In this document: in pieces, positions 27,679 through 37,420 of the stretch
Layout of the letters: every line of letters starts with the position of its first letter
Numbering within the stretch: the first letter of the stretch is position 1
DNA from: Gymnodinialimonas phycosphaerae
Lineage (GTDB): Bacteria > Pseudomonadota > Alphaproteobacteria > Rhodobacterales > Rhodobacteraceae
Direction: 5' to 3'
Length of the DNA: 64,000 nucleotides
Assembly (NCBI RefSeq): GCF_019195455.1
Contig: NZ_JAIMBW010000001.1
Span: 1,302,001-1,366,000, forward strand
The notes under the pieces: model-generated
Database searches by the model: none
Seen by the model: only the letters and a program-made list of their open reading frames with translations
What the model was told of the DNA's origin: nothing
Program-made: the position numbers and the translations under genes

Positions 27679-30255
27679 TCAGTAAAGGCCCCCGGAGCTG
27701 AGCGTGCCGAAACCGGTATCGGTCGGCACCCGCACGGTGTCACCGTCAGAGGTTTCCACCAGCGTCCCCTGCCCGCCGCCGCCGCCGCCGTCATCGCCGC
27801 CATCATCGCCCTGGGTGAACATCGGAATGTCCGACGACATCGCCCACCCCCCGTCAATGGCCGACAAAAGCCCCTGGTAGGGCTCTTCTCCGGCCCGGAA
27901 GAGCTCGTAGACCACGTTGTCGCCCCCTGCGCCGTCGGGCAAACGGGCCCCCGAAAAACGGTCGATCGGGTAGAACTGTCCGCCTTCCGGCACCGGGAAA
28001 TCGCCCGAGCCGTATTCTTCGATCGCCTCCAGCATGAAGCGCTGGAACACCGGGCCGCACATACCGCCCCCCGAGGCACCCCGCCCCAGGCTTTCGGGCT
28101 GGTCGTAGCCAATGTAGCACCCTGCCACGATGTTCGACGTGAAGCCCACGAACCACACGTCGCGGGCGTCGTTCGTCGTGCCGGTCTTGCCCGCCGTGGG
28201 CACCGGCAGGTTCACTGTCCCGGACGCCGTGCCCCGATCCACCACACCGCGCATCATCGAGGTCAACTGGTAGGCTGTGATCGGGTCGATCACACGCTCA
28301 CGGGTCGACACGATCCGGGGCGCGAGGCCCGGCTCCAGAGAGGCCAACTCGCAGTCCGGGCAAAGCCGTTGGTCATGGCGATAGACCGTTTCGCCATAGC
28401 GGTTCTGGATCCGGTCCACCAGCGTCGGCTCCACCCGTTCCCCGCCGTTGGCGAACATCGCGTAGGCCGCGACCATGCGGAACAGCGTCGTTTCCTGCGA
28501 GCCCAGGGAATTGGCAAGGAACGGCTGCATCTCATCGTAGACCCCGAACCGCTCCGCGTAGCGCGCGACGGTTTCCATACCCACATCCTGCGCAAGGCGC
28601 ACCGTCATCAGGTTCCGCGACCGCTCGATCCCAGTGCGCAGGGGCGACGGGCCATAGAACTGGTTCGAGGCGTTCTGGGGCCGCCAGATGCCCTCGCCGG
28701 TCGCGACCTCGATGGGCGCGTCGATGACGATGGTATTGGGGCTGTAGCCCGAGTCGAGCGCCGCCGCGTAGACGAAGGGCTTGAAGCTGGACCCGGGCTG
28801 ACGCGTCGCCTGCGTGGCGCGGTTGAAGCTGGAATATTGGTACGAGAACCCGCCCTGCATCGCCAGCACCCGGCCGGTATGCACATCCATCGCCATGAAA
28901 CCGCCCTGCACTTCGGGGATCTGGCGCAGGGTCCAGCGGATGAAACTGCCGTCACTGTCGCTGGTCATGCGGCGCACGTGCACCACGTCGCCCACGCTCA
29001 ACAAATCGCCCGCCACCCGCGCCGTGTTCCCGCGCGATCCGTCCTCGCGCAGGGGGCGGGCCCATGTCACGTCATTGGCGGGGATGAAATGGCCGTCCTC
29101 ATCGTCTTCGACGCCCTCGATCCCGATCCGGGCCGAGCTGTCGCCAACCTCCAGCACGACGGCAGCGAACCAGCCGTCGACGTCGCGCGGAATATCCGCA
29201 TCTGCCAAAGCCGCGCGCCATGTGACCTCGTCGGTCAGCAGCGCCGGGTCGATCGTATCGGTCGCCCCGCGCCAGGTGCCAAGGTTGCGGTCATACCGCT
29301 CCAACGCTTGCCGCAGCGAAGCCTCGGCCACCTCTTGCAGGCTTTCGTCCATCGTGGAGCGCACCGCATAGCCGCCCGAGAAAAATTCTTCCGCGCCGAA
29401 TTGGGCGCTGAGTTGGCGGCGGATTTCATCGGTGAAGTAGTTCCGCGGCGGGCGCGACAGGCGGTAGGCCTCGATATGGCCGCCCTGCACGGTTTCCAGC
29501 GGCGAGGCTTGCGCCGCCTCCATCTCTTCGAGGGTCACGTAGCCGTTCTCGTACATCTCGCGCAGCACGTAGTCGCGGCGGTTGATCGCGCGTTCATAAT
29601 CATCGACCGGATGGAAGCGCGATGGGGCCTGGGGCAGCGCCGCGAGGTAGGCCACCTGCTCCAGCGTCAGATCTTCGAGCGTGGCGTTGAAATACGTCTG
29701 CGCCGCAGCCGTCACGCCGTAAGAGTTCTGCCCAAGGAAAATCTCGTTCAGGTACAATTCCAGAATGCGGTCTTTGGACAATGTGCGTTCGATGCGCGCG
29801 GCAAGGATGATCTCGCGCACCTTCCGCTCTACCGTCCGCGACCCATCAAGCAGGAAGTTCTTCATCACCTGCTGGGTGATGGTCGAGGCCCCCCGCACGT
29901 CCTGCCCGCGCGAGCGCACGGCATCGACAAACGCCGCCACGATGGCGCGCGGGTCATAGCCCTGGTGGTTGTAGAAGTTGCGATCTTCGGCGGACACGAA
30001 GGCGAAAGACACTAGGTCCGGGATCTCTTCGGCGGGGGTGAACAGGCGGCGTTCGGTGGCGAATTCGTCCACGATCATGCCTTGGCGCGAGTAGATGCGG
30101 CTGATGGTGGGGGGCGAGTATTGCGACAGGGTTTCATGATCCGGCAGGCCTTGCGAATACAAGTAGATCAACCCGCCCACGCCAAGCGCGGCGAAGACAA
30201 GCCCCAGGGTCACGGCCGAGAAAATCGCGCCGAAAAATCCGATAATGAATCGCAT
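27679..30255 (-). CDS. mrcA: Penicillin-binding protein 1A, bifunctional transglycosylase/transpeptidase
   Basis: Class A PBP that polymerises and cross-links peptidoglycan. 858 residues: an N-terminal membrane anchor (FIIGFFGAIFSAVTLGLVFA), GT51 domain with SAEDRNFYNHQG and RGASTITQQVMKNF, an OB-like insert with acidic stretch, and a transpeptidase domain with QPGSSFKPF (SxxK), SRN and AGKTGTTND (KTG). The C-terminal tail is Gly/Asp-rich. The start at 30255 begins directly before the anchor and has AGCAGG upstream; an upstream ATG adds 21 unlikely residues. Genes for an AmiC-type amidase upstream and prfB downstream complete a familiar arrangement, interrupted here by a methyltransferase gene. 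Confidence 0.95.
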   Translation of the reverse strand: MRFIIGFFGAIFSAVTLGLVFAALGVGGLIYLYSQGLPDHETLSQYSPPTISRIYSRQGMIVDEFATERRLFTPAEEIPDLVSFAFVSAEDRNFYNHQGYDPRAIVAAFVDAVRSRGQDVRGASTITQQVMKNFLLDGSRTVERKVREIILAARIERTLSKDRILELYLNEIFLGQNSYGVTAAAQTYFNATLEDLTLEQVAYLAALPQAPSRFHPVDDYERAINRRDYVLREMYENGYVTLEEMEAAQASPLETVQGGHIEAYRLSRPPRNYFTDEIRRQLSAQFGAEEFFSGGYAVRSTMDESLQEVAEASLRQALERYDRNLGTWRGATDTIDPALLTDEVTWRAALADADIPRDVDGWFAAVVLEVGDSSARIGIEGVEDDEDGHFIPANDVTWARPLREDGSRGNTARVAGDLLSVGDVVHVRRMTSDSDGSFIRWTLRQIPEVQGGFMAMDVHTGRVLAMQGGFSYQYSSFNRATQATRQPGSSFKPFVYAAALDSGYSPNTIVIDAPIEVATGEGIWRPQNASNQFYGPSPLRTGIERSRNLMTVRLAQDVGMETVARYAERFGVYDEMQPFLANSLGSQETTLFRMVAAYAMFANGGERVEPTLVDRIQNRYGETVYRHDQRLCPDCELASLEPGLAPRIVSTRERVIDPITAYQLTSMMRGVVDRGTASGTVNLPVPTAGKTGTTNDARDVWFVGFTSNIVAGCYIGYDQPESLGRGASGGGMCGPVFQRFMLEAIEEYGSGDFPVPEGGQFYPIDRFSGARLPDGAGGDNVVYELFRAGEEPYQGLLSAIDGGWAMSSDIPMFTQGDDGGDDGGGGGGQGTLVETSDGDTVRVPTDTGFGTLSSGGLY

Positions 30256-30362
30256 GTGTGCCTGCTTCCCCAAATATGGCGCCTGTATACAGAGCGCAGC
30301 GCCTTGGGTCAAAAGCAACTGGGCGGGTTTTCGCCGCGCAAACGCAGGGTTACGATGATGTG

Positions 30363-30980
30363 ATGGACAAACCGGACGACATCTTGCCCACCTACCGGGT
30401 CGAGGCTGCGCGGTGGGCGCGCGAAAGGGGGCAATCGCTGTGGGAACGTCCGGCGCTTGAGGCCTGCGTGGCGGGCCGCGCGGCGGGGTTGCGGGTTCTG
30501 GATCTGGGGTGCGGATCGGGGCAGCCGATTGCCCAGTGGTTCGTGGCCCGCGGCGACGCGGTGACCGGTGTCGATGGCGCGCCCGAGATGTTGGCAGAAT
30601 GCGCCGAACGGGTGCCAGACGTCACGCGTATCCTCGCCGACATGCGGGGGCTGTCGCTGGAACAGCGCTTCGATATCATCTTGGCATTCAACAGTTTTTT
30701 CCACCTCTGCCCGGCAGATCAGCGGGCGATGTTCCCCATCTTCGCCGCCCACGCTGCCCCCGGCGCGCGGCTTCTGTTTACCTCGGGACCCGGCGCGGGC
30801 GAGGCCGTGGGCCGCGTCGGCGACAGCCCGGTGTACCACGCCAGCCTTGCGCCGTCGGAATACCGCGCGCTGCTGTCCGCGGCGGGGTTCAAGGTCGTCT
30901 GGTTCCGCCCCGAAGATGCAGAGTTGCGGGGACATTCGGTCTGGCTGGCGCAGTTTGCGGGCGCGCCTTCGGGTCACTGA
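30363..30980 (+). CDS. Class I SAM-dependent methyltransferase
   Basis: 205 residues, Rossmann-fold methyltransferase. Motif I is VLDLGCGSGQPIAQWF, then GVDGAPEMLAECAERVPDV and FDIILAFNSFFHL (motif II region). Substrate unknown. It is transcribed against its neighbours: divergent from PBP1A and overlapping the 3' end of the amidase gene by 7 bp (stops at 30978-30980 and 30974-30976). No strong ribosome site is visible; GTG at 30360 is an alternative start. Confidence 0.88.
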   Translation: MDKPDDILPTYRVEAARWARERGQSLWERPALEACVAGRAAGLRVLDLGCGSGQPIAQWFVARGDAVTGVDGAPEMLAECAERVPDVTRILADMRGLSLEQRFDIILAFNSFFHLCPADQRAMFPIFAAHAAPGARLLFTSGPGAGEAVGRVGDSPVYHASLAPSEYRALLSAAGFKVVWFRPEDAELRGHSVWLAQFAGAPSGH

Positions 30981-32179
30981 CGGCGCAGGGCGTCCGCCGC
31001 CGTGTCGGCCTGGTTCCATGCAATCACTGCCCCCGTGACCGCCGCCTGCATCCGCGCACGCCATTCGGGGTTGCGAATGTTGTCCAGATCACCGCCCTCG
31101 CTGAGGAAGCCGATTTCCAACAGAACGGCGGGAAAATCGGCGGCCTTCAGAACCGAGAACGACCCCTCACCACGGGGTTGCGCATGCATGTCCAGCCCTG
31201 TTGCTTCAATGGCTTGCACAAGGATATCCGCGAAGGCGCGCGAACGCGGCGCGGTCTCGATCCGGGCCAGATCCATCAGCACGCTGACCACCTCATCGTC
31301 GCTGCCGGACAGGTCCACGCCCTGTAGCAGATCCGCCCGGTCGTGCTGTTCGGCAAGCGCCGCCGTGGCGACATCGGTCGCGTCATCCGACAGAGTGTAG
31401 ACCGAGGCCCCTTGGGCGCGGCCCTCGGCGATCGCATCGGCGTGGAGCGAAATGAACAAGTCCGCCCCCGCCGCACGGGCCAGCGTGACGCGCGTGGGTA
31501 ACGGCACGAAGACATCGGCGTCGCGGGTCATGACAACCTCGATCTGGCCGGTGCGCCGCATGACCTCGCGCAGCTCGCGCGCGAAGGTCAGGATCAAATC
31601 GGCCTCGGTGAAGCCGTCCCGCAGGGCACCGGGATCAACGCCGCCGTGGCCGGGATCCAGCATCACGATCAGCGTGTCGTCGCCGGGCGGCGGCGCTTGA
31701 CTGACAACCGGCAAAAGCACGGCTTGCAGGCCCGGCGGCGCGCCTGCGGCTGCCGCGAAGCTTTCGGCATCGGTGGGCGAAAGCGCAAGCGAAACAATGG
31801 CTTCACCGGTGCTGTCGTCGGTTTCCATCGCGGCGACATCCAGCGATAGCGGCGCGTTCAATGTCAGCACCATGCGTGACCAGCCGGGCGTAGACGCGCC
31901 GCCCATGGCGACGCTTTCCACATGACGCGCCTCGTCGAAATCCTCGGGCAGCGCGCTGAAATCCACGGTGCGGAAATCGAGCACGACGCGCATGGGATCG
32001 ACAAGGGTGAAGACCCGGAACGGCACGGCCTGGCTCAGTGCAAGCGTCAACTCGGTCCCGCGACGACTCCCCTCCAGCGCGGACCCCTCCGGCAAGGCGC
32101 GGGCAGAGGCGCCAAGGGTTTGCGCCATGGCAGGCGCCCCAAGGCACAGGAGGGCGATAAGAAGGACTGCTCGAAACAC
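30974..32179 (-). CDS. N-acetylmuramoyl-L-alanine amidase (AmiC type)
   Basis: Periplasmic zinc amidase that splits septal peptidoglycan. 401 residues: signal peptide (cut after AMAQ), AMIN domain (about 25-150, peptidoglycan or septum targeting), Amidase_3 domain (about 170-395). Catalytic and metal residues are visible in MLDPGHGGVDPG, ISLHAD and LLEIGFLSEGGD. Neighbouring PBP1A suggests coordinated wall synthesis and splitting. Confidence 0.94.
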   Translation of the reverse strand: MFRAVLLIALLCLGAPAMAQTLGASARALPEGSALEGSRRGTELTLALSQAVPFRVFTLVDPMRVVLDFRTVDFSALPEDFDEARHVESVAMGGASTPGWSRMVLTLNAPLSLDVAAMETDDSTGEAIVSLALSPTDAESFAAAAGAPPGLQAVLLPVVSQAPPPGDDTLIVMLDPGHGGVDPGALRDGFTEADLILTFARELREVMRRTGQIEVVMTRDADVFVPLPTRVTLARAAGADLFISLHADAIAEGRAQGASVYTLSDDATDVATAALAEQHDRADLLQGVDLSGSDDEVVSVLMDLARIETAPRSRAFADILVQAIEATGLDMHAQPRGEGSFSVLKAADFPAVLLEIGFLSEGGDLDNIRNPEWRARMQAAVTGAVIAWNQADTAADALRRQ

Positions 32180-32232
32180 GGGTTTTCCCCTTTGTTGATT
32201 GCGCCCAGTTTAGCCGATCACAGGGGGCGGGC

Positions 32233-33378
32233 CTAGAGGCTTATCAGGAACCGCGCAAGCCGTTCGACGCCCTCTTTGATGTCCTGCGTGGCGCGGGCGT
32301 AGCTGAACCGCAGGGTCCCCGCCCCGCGCGCCTTGTCGAAGTCGAGGCCGGGGGTGACCGCAACGCCGGCCTCTTCCAGGATCCGGGCCGCAAAGGCGCG
32401 GGCGTCGTCCGTCAGGTGGCTGACATCAGCATAGACGTAAAACGCCCCATCGGCGGGGGCGGTATTGGTCAGGCCCGCCTCGTGCAGGCCGGTTTGCAGG
32501 ATTTCACGGTTCGCGGCGTAGGTCATTCGGTGCTGGTCCAGCTCGGCTCGCCCCTCGGGCGACAGCGCACCAAGGGCAGCGACCTGCGCGGCGTGCGAGG
32601 GGCAGATGAACATGTTCTGGGCCAGGCGCTCGATCGTGCGGACGTGGTCGGGCGGGACCACCATCCACCCGAGCCGCCAGCCGGTCATGGAGAAATACTT
32701 GGAGAAAGAGTTGATGACATAGACATCGTCGGTGACTTCCAGCGCGGACACGGCGCGGCCCTGGTACTGGAGGCCGTGGTAGATCTCATCTGAAATCAAG
32801 GAGATGCCCCGGGACGCGCAGGCATTGGTTAACGCCGTTAGCTCTGGCTTGAACAGCATGGTGCCGGTCGGGTTGGCGGGGCTGGCAACGATCAGGCCAT
32901 CAAGGTCATCCGTGAGGTGATCGGGCGTGGGTTGGAACCGTGTTTCGACATGGGTTTGCAGGCCCACGGGTTCCAGCGACAGGGCGCTGAGGATCTGGCG
33001 ATAGGACGGATAGCACGGCTCGCCCAGTGCCACGCGCGCACCCGCGTCGAACAGCGCGGTGAAGGCAAGGATGAAAGCCCCCGACGCGCCCGCCGTCAGG
33101 ACGACGCGGGCGGGGTCCAGGTCGATGCCGTACCACTCTGCGTAAAGCGCCGCGATGCCCACCCGCAGATCCGGGCGCCCCAGGGCCACGGTGTAGCCAA
33201 GGGGGCCTGCGGCCATCTCGGCGGCCAGACGGTCGCGCGCGGCCTTCGGCGCGCCGGTGCCGGGCTGGCCGACCTCCATATGGATGATGTGGCGTCCGGC
33301 GTCCTCAAGCGCGCGGGCCTGCTCCATCACGTCCATCACGATGAACGGGTCGACGTGGGATCTGGTGGATTGGCGCAT
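32233..33378 (-). CDS. Class I/II pyridoxal-phosphate aminotransferase
   Basis: 381-residue fold-type I aminotransferase. PLP lysine is in INSFSKYFSMTGWRLGW; other markers are ASPANPTG and DEIYHGLQY. GGAGCC precedes the ATG by 5-6 bases. The nearest biochemically known groups are aspartate/aromatic-type aminotransferases; substrate cannot be fixed from sequence. Convergent neighbours: amidase downstream on the same strand, DsbA-like gene divergent. Confidence 0.9.
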   Translation of the reverse strand: MRQSTRSHVDPFIVMDVMEQARALEDAGRHIIHMEVGQPGTGAPKAARDRLAAEMAAGPLGYTVALGRPDLRVGIAALYAEWYGIDLDPARVVLTAGASGAFILAFTALFDAGARVALGEPCYPSYRQILSALSLEPVGLQTHVETRFQPTPDHLTDDLDGLIVASPANPTGTMLFKPELTALTNACASRGISLISDEIYHGLQYQGRAVSALEVTDDVYVINSFSKYFSMTGWRLGWMVVPPDHVRTIERLAQNMFICPSHAAQVAALGALSPEGRAELDQHRMTYAANREILQTGLHEAGLTNTAPADGAFYVYADVSHLTDDARAFAARILEEAGVAVTPGLDFDKARGAGTLRFSYARATQDIKEGVERLARFLISL

Positions 33379-33493
33379 GGGACGGCTCCGTTGATGTCAC
33401 GCAGGTGTGAGACCACCCATGCGCGCTTTCGTCAATGGCAGCGCAGGCGTGATGTGTTAAACATGGGCAAACAGCCATTGAGCGGAGAGATTG

Positions 33494-34246
33494 ATGAAAC
33501 GAATGTTGATGAGCGTGGCGGCAGTCGCCATGTTGGCCCTGCCCCTTGGCGCGACCGAGATTGGCGACATGACGGACGCAGAGCGTCAGGCGTTTCGCGC
33601 GGAAGTGCGCCAGTATCTGCTGGATAACCCCGAGGTCCTGATGGAGGCGATCGGGGTGCTGGAACAACGCCAGGCGGAAGAGGAAGCCGCCGCCCAGGAG
33701 GTCGCCGTCGCAGAGAACGCGCCCGCGCTGTTCAACTCCTCCTTCGACCATGTCGGCGGCAACCTGGACGGCGACGTGGTGATCGTGGAGTTCGTCGACT
33801 ACCGGTGCAGCTTCTGCCGACGCGCGCACCCGGAAGTGGCGGAGTTGATCGAGACCGATGGAAACATCCGCATCATCACCAAGGAATTCCCGATCCTGGG
33901 CGAGCAATCCGTGCTGGCGTCCCGCTTCGCGATTGCCACCAGCATCGCGCTGGGCGGTGAGGCCTATGAACTGGTGCGCGACGGCCTGATGGCCATGCGC
34001 TCGGACGTCACGGAACTGGCCTTGGCGCGGTTGGCCGATGACCTGTCGCTGGACAGCGAGGCGATTTTCGCGGCGATGGACGACCCGCTGGTGCAAACCA
34101 CGATCGATGCCAATTACGCGTTGGGACAGCGGATGGGGATCACCGGAACCCCGTCCTTCGTGTTCGGCGACCAGTTGGTGCAGGGCTATGTGCCGCTGTC
34201 GAACATGCAGGATATCGTGGCGATCATCCGCGACACCGCCGGCTAA
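33494..34246 (+). CDS. DsbA-family periplasmic thiol-disulphide protein
   Basis: 250 residues with a signal peptide (cleaved near LPLGATE), a helical N-terminal segment (20-80), then a thioredoxin/DsbA domain with the redox motif CSFC in VDYRCSFCRRAHPEV and cis-Pro region GITGTPSFVFGDQL. The length and the N-terminal DNPEVLMEA region fit the com1/ScsC-like branch. GGAGAG precedes the ATG at 33494; a TTG at 33491 is adjacent. Confidence 0.92.
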   Translation: MKRMLMSVAAVAMLALPLGATEIGDMTDAERQAFRAEVRQYLLDNPEVLMEAIGVLEQRQAEEEAAAQEVAVAENAPALFNSSFDHVGGNLDGDVVIVEFVDYRCSFCRRAHPEVAELIETDGNIRIITKEFPILGEQSVLASRFAIATSIALGGEAYELVRDGLMAMRSDVTELALARLADDLSLDSEAIFAAMDDPLVQTTIDANYALGQRMGITGTPSFVFGDQLVQGYVPLSNMQDIVAIIRDTAG

Positions 34247-34268
34247 GTCGTCATTGCCTTGAGATGTG

Positions 34269-34297
34269 AAAAGGGCACCCCACTGGGCGCCCTTTTT
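34269..34297. terminator. Bidirectional terminator between DsbA-like gene and rne
   Basis: Stem AAAAGGGC / GCCCTTTT with T5 on plus and T4 on minus, in the 54-bp convergent gap. Confidence 0.8.
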
Positions 34298-34300
34298 GTA

Positions 34301-36973
34301 TCAGCCCCGCGACCACCAGCCGCGCCGTTTCGGCTTGGCCGGTTCCTCGGGGGAGGCGGCGGGCGCGGGCGCGGGCTCTGCCGCGACAAGCTCGGGCTCC
34401 GGTTCGGGCTCCGACACAAGCTCAGGCTCCGGTTCTGCTGCGACCGTCTCGGGCGCTGCTTCTGTGACCTCCGGCTCTGGCGCAGGTTCTGCTTCCGGCT
34501 CCGGCGTGGGCTCGGCCTCGGCGGCCTCGGCCACAGCGGGTTCCGTGGCTGGCTCTTCGGCAGGCCCCTCGGAAGTTTCCGTTGCGGGCTCAGGTGCGGG
34601 CTCGGCTGGCGCGTCGACCGGGGCCACTTCGGCCTCTGTTGCCTCGGCAGAGCCCTCGGACTTGCGACCACGTCCGCCGCGCCGCGAGCGGCGGCGCTTC
34701 TTGGGCTGGTCGTCGCCGTCTTGCGCAGCGGCCTCGCCATCACCTTCGCCTACGGCGTCGGCATCGGCATCGGCGGTTGCCTCGGTGGCCCCCTCCTCGG
34801 CTGAGGCCACCTCGGCGGAGTCAGTGTTCTCGCCACCATTCTCACCGCCGTTCTCACCAGCGTCGTCGCCATTCCGGCGACGGCCCCGGCCCCCGCGACG
34901 GCGGCGGCGCTTTTTCTTGGGTTGATCGTCTTCGGCGACTTCCGCCTCTTCAACCACCTCTTCGATCTCGTCCGGGACATCCTCATCGATGTCGTCCATC
35001 AGGCTGGAGTCCATCGACACGATCGGCGCAACGGCGGTGATCTTGCGGGTGGCGGTCTTGAACTTCTCGATCTTGTAATCCGGCACAATCAGGCTCGCGT
35101 CGGCCTCGATGCGGATCGCCATGCCGGTGCGCGCCTCAATCGCGTCCAGATACTCGCGCTTGAAGTTGATCAGGTAGTTCACGATCCCCACGGGCGCTGT
35201 CAGCAGCACCTCTTTCGAGCGGCCGCGCGTGCTTTCCTCTTCCAGCATGCGCAGGATCGACAGCGCGAGGCTATCGTCCGAGCGGACCAGACCGGTGCCA
35301 TGGCAATGGTGACAGGCCTGCGTCGTGGCCTCCAACATGCCGGGGCGCAGGCGCTGGCGCGACATTTCCATCAGGCCAAACGTGCTGATCCGGCCCACCT
35401 GAATGCGGGCGCGGTCGGTCTTCAGCTTGTCCTTGATGCGCTTCTCGACAGCGTTGTTGTTGCGCCGCTCGTCCATGTCGATGAAGTCGATCACGATCAG
35501 ACCGGCAAGGTCGCGCAGACGCACCTGGCGCGCCACCTCTTCGGCGGCCTCAAGGTTGGTTTTCGTCGCCGTGTCCTCGATGCTGCCCTCTTTGGTGGAG
35601 CGGCCAGAGTTCACGTCAATGGCGACCAGCGCCTCGGTGATGTTGATCACGATATAGCCGCCGGACTTCAGCTGCACCGTCGGGTTGAACATATCCGACA
35701 GATACGATTCCACCTTGTATTTGGCGAACAGAGGCACGCCGCCGGTATGCTGTTTCACGTTCTTGGCGTGGGACGGCATGATCATCTTCATGAAGTTCTT
35801 GGCGTGCTTGTAGCCCGCCTCGCCTTCCACGATCACCTCACCGATATCGCGGTTGTAAAGGTCGCGAATGGTGCGGTGGATCAGGTCGCCTTCCTGGTAG
35901 ATCGGGGCCGGCGCGATGGATTTCAGCGTCAATTCCCGGATCTGTTCCCACTGGCGTTGCAGGTATTCGTAATCGCGCTTGATCTCGACCTTGGTGCGCT
36001 GGCTGCCTGCCGTGCGCACGATCAGGCCCGCGCCCTGGGGCACGTCCAGCGCCGTGGCGATATCCTTCAGCTTCTTGCGGTCGGCGGCATTGGTGATCTT
36101 GCGAGAGATCCCGCCCCCGCGCGCCGTGTTGGGCATCAGCACACAGTAGCGGCCCGCCAGCGACAGGTACGTGGTCAGCGCAGCGCCTTTATTGCCGCGT
36201 TCTTCCTTGACGACCTGCACCAGCATGATCTGGCGGACTTTGATGACCTCCTGGATCTTGTACTTCTTGGGGCGGGGCTTGCGGACGGGGCGGATTTCTT
36301 CAACGTCGTCGTCGTCGGCCACGGTCTCGGTGTTGTCGTCCGCGTCGGTATCGGCCTCTGCGTCGTCCGAGTCATCCGCGTCCGAGTCACCCGCGTCCGA
36401 GTCATCGGCGTCCGAGGACTCATCGGTATCCGGCTCCTCAACAGGGGTTTCCTTCACCAGTTCCATCGGGGACAGCCCCTCGAAAGAGTCCGCGTCGTCC
36501 GTACCGGACGCCTCATCCCCGGCGTTTTCGCCGTCTTCAAGGTCCACGACATCCATGCCCGACGGCGTGCCCGTAGCAACGGCATCATTGCCCGCATCTT
36601 CGGCCTTGGTGTCTGTGCGGCGACGCCGACGGCGGCGCTTTGGTTTGGAAGATTCCTCTTCCTCCTCGCGGGCCTCCTGCTCGGCATAGGCGCGTTCTTC
36701 GGCCAGCAGAGCTTCGCGGTCCGCGACCGGGATCTGGTAGTAATCGGGGTGGATTTCCGAAAACGCGAGGAAGCCGTGCCGGTTCCCGCCGTAGTCGATA
36801 AAGGCCGCCTGCAACGAGGGTTCGACCCGCGTCACCTTTGCCAGATAAATGTTGCCTGCGAGTTGCCGCTTGTTCAGCGACTCAAAGTCGAATTCATCAA
36901 CCCTGGTTCCATCTGCCACCACAACGCGGGTTTCTTCCGCGTGGGTGGCATCGATGAGCATTGTCTTAGCCAT
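34301..36973 (-). CDS. rne: Ribonuclease E
   Basis: Essential endoribonuclease and degradosome scaffold, 890 residues. The S1 domain starts at about residue 35 (GNIYLAKVTRVEPSLQAAFIDYGG) and is interrupted by a long acidic and Arg-rich insertion (about 90-230, poly-Asp/Ser/Glu), as in other alphaproteobacteria. RNase H-like and DNase I-like parts follow, including GGYIVINITEALVAIDVNSGR and the zinc-link CHHCHGTG. The C-terminal region (about 650-890) is disordered, alternating Arg-rich blocks (KKRRRRRGGRGRRR) and Ala/Glu/Pro repeats, and ends in PKRRGWWSRG. The start at 36973 has AAGGA upstream. Confidence 0.96.
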   Translation of the reverse strand: MAKTMLIDATHAEETRVVVADGTRVDEFDFESLNKRQLAGNIYLAKVTRVEPSLQAAFIDYGGNRHGFLAFSEIHPDYYQIPVADREALLAEERAYAEQEAREEEEESSKPKRRRRRRRTDTKAEDAGNDAVATGTPSGMDVVDLEDGENAGDEASGTDDADSFEGLSPMELVKETPVEEPDTDESSDADDSDAGDSDADDSDDAEADTDADDNTETVADDDDVEEIRPVRKPRPKKYKIQEVIKVRQIMLVQVVKEERGNKGAALTTYLSLAGRYCVLMPNTARGGGISRKITNAADRKKLKDIATALDVPQGAGLIVRTAGSQRTKVEIKRDYEYLQRQWEQIRELTLKSIAPAPIYQEGDLIHRTIRDLYNRDIGEVIVEGEAGYKHAKNFMKMIMPSHAKNVKQHTGGVPLFAKYKVESYLSDMFNPTVQLKSGGYIVINITEALVAIDVNSGRSTKEGSIEDTATKTNLEAAEEVARQVRLRDLAGLIVIDFIDMDERRNNNAVEKRIKDKLKTDRARIQVGRISTFGLMEMSRQRLRPGMLEATTQACHHCHGTGLVRSDDSLALSILRMLEEESTRGRSKEVLLTAPVGIVNYLINFKREYLDAIEARTGMAIRIEADASLIVPDYKIEKFKTATRKITAVAPIVSMDSSLMDDIDEDVPDEIEEVVEEAEVAEDDQPKKKRRRRRGGRGRRRNGDDAGENGGENGGENTDSAEVASAEEGATEATADADADAVGEGDGEAAAQDGDDQPKKRRRSRRGGRGRKSEGSAEATEAEVAPVDAPAEPAPEPATETSEGPAEEPATEPAVAEAAEAEPTPEPEAEPAPEPEVTEAAPETVAAEPEPELVSEPEPEPELVAAEPAPAPAASPEEPAKPKRRGWWSRG

Positions 36974-37420
36974 GTTTTCCTTGCTCGTGACACCTCCAAC
37001 AACCATGGCGGGGCTTGGCCCGACACGGTCAGTAGAAAAGTCTCACGTTGTGCTATTAGAGCGATGGGCAAGGCGCGCAGAACGCAGGCGGCCAGAAGCC
37101 GCCCGATCCGTTCCAAAAGTGCGCCGAGGCCATACATCGCTGCTGTCTCCGGGGATCGGACCGCAATGTGGTCCGTCCGCCAATTCGTGCCTGCCCTTTT
37201 GTAATGGGGCGGGCGGTTAAGGGCGACCCAAAGCGCGCGATGGCGCGCAAGGGCCAAGTGACCTGCACCCGATGGTGGTGCGGCGTCATCGCGCTGCACA
37301 AACGTCAAAGAGGCAGAGAACCTGTTGTCTGACCCAACGGTCAGTCCTTTTACATTAAGGGGGGGCGGAACAAAAAGACAATGGGGAAACGGCGCGGTTT
37401 GGAAATGAAACCGAATTGGT
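36974..37420 (-). promoter_or_regulatory. Long structured rne leader / promoter region
   Basis: 447 bp without a credible gene. On the rne strand it holds several stable hairpins: GGCGGC/GCCGCC around 37087-37103, GGACC/GGTCC around 37158-37175, GCGCGC/GCGCGC around 37233-37248, and further upstream CTGACC/GGTCAG at 37330-37344. RNase E messengers of other proteobacteria have long leaders used for autoregulated decay, and the same is inferred here. No clear sigma-70 promoter could be placed. Confidence 0.45.

Noticed and set aside
27634..30015. Open frame of about 790 codons antisense to PBP1A
   Set aside because: Mirror of a gene with all class A PBP motifs; no recognisable protein features.
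34922..37204. Open frame of about 760 codons antisense to rne
   Set aside because: Shadow of rne; composition is typical of antisense to a GC-rich gene and there is no ribosome site or domain.
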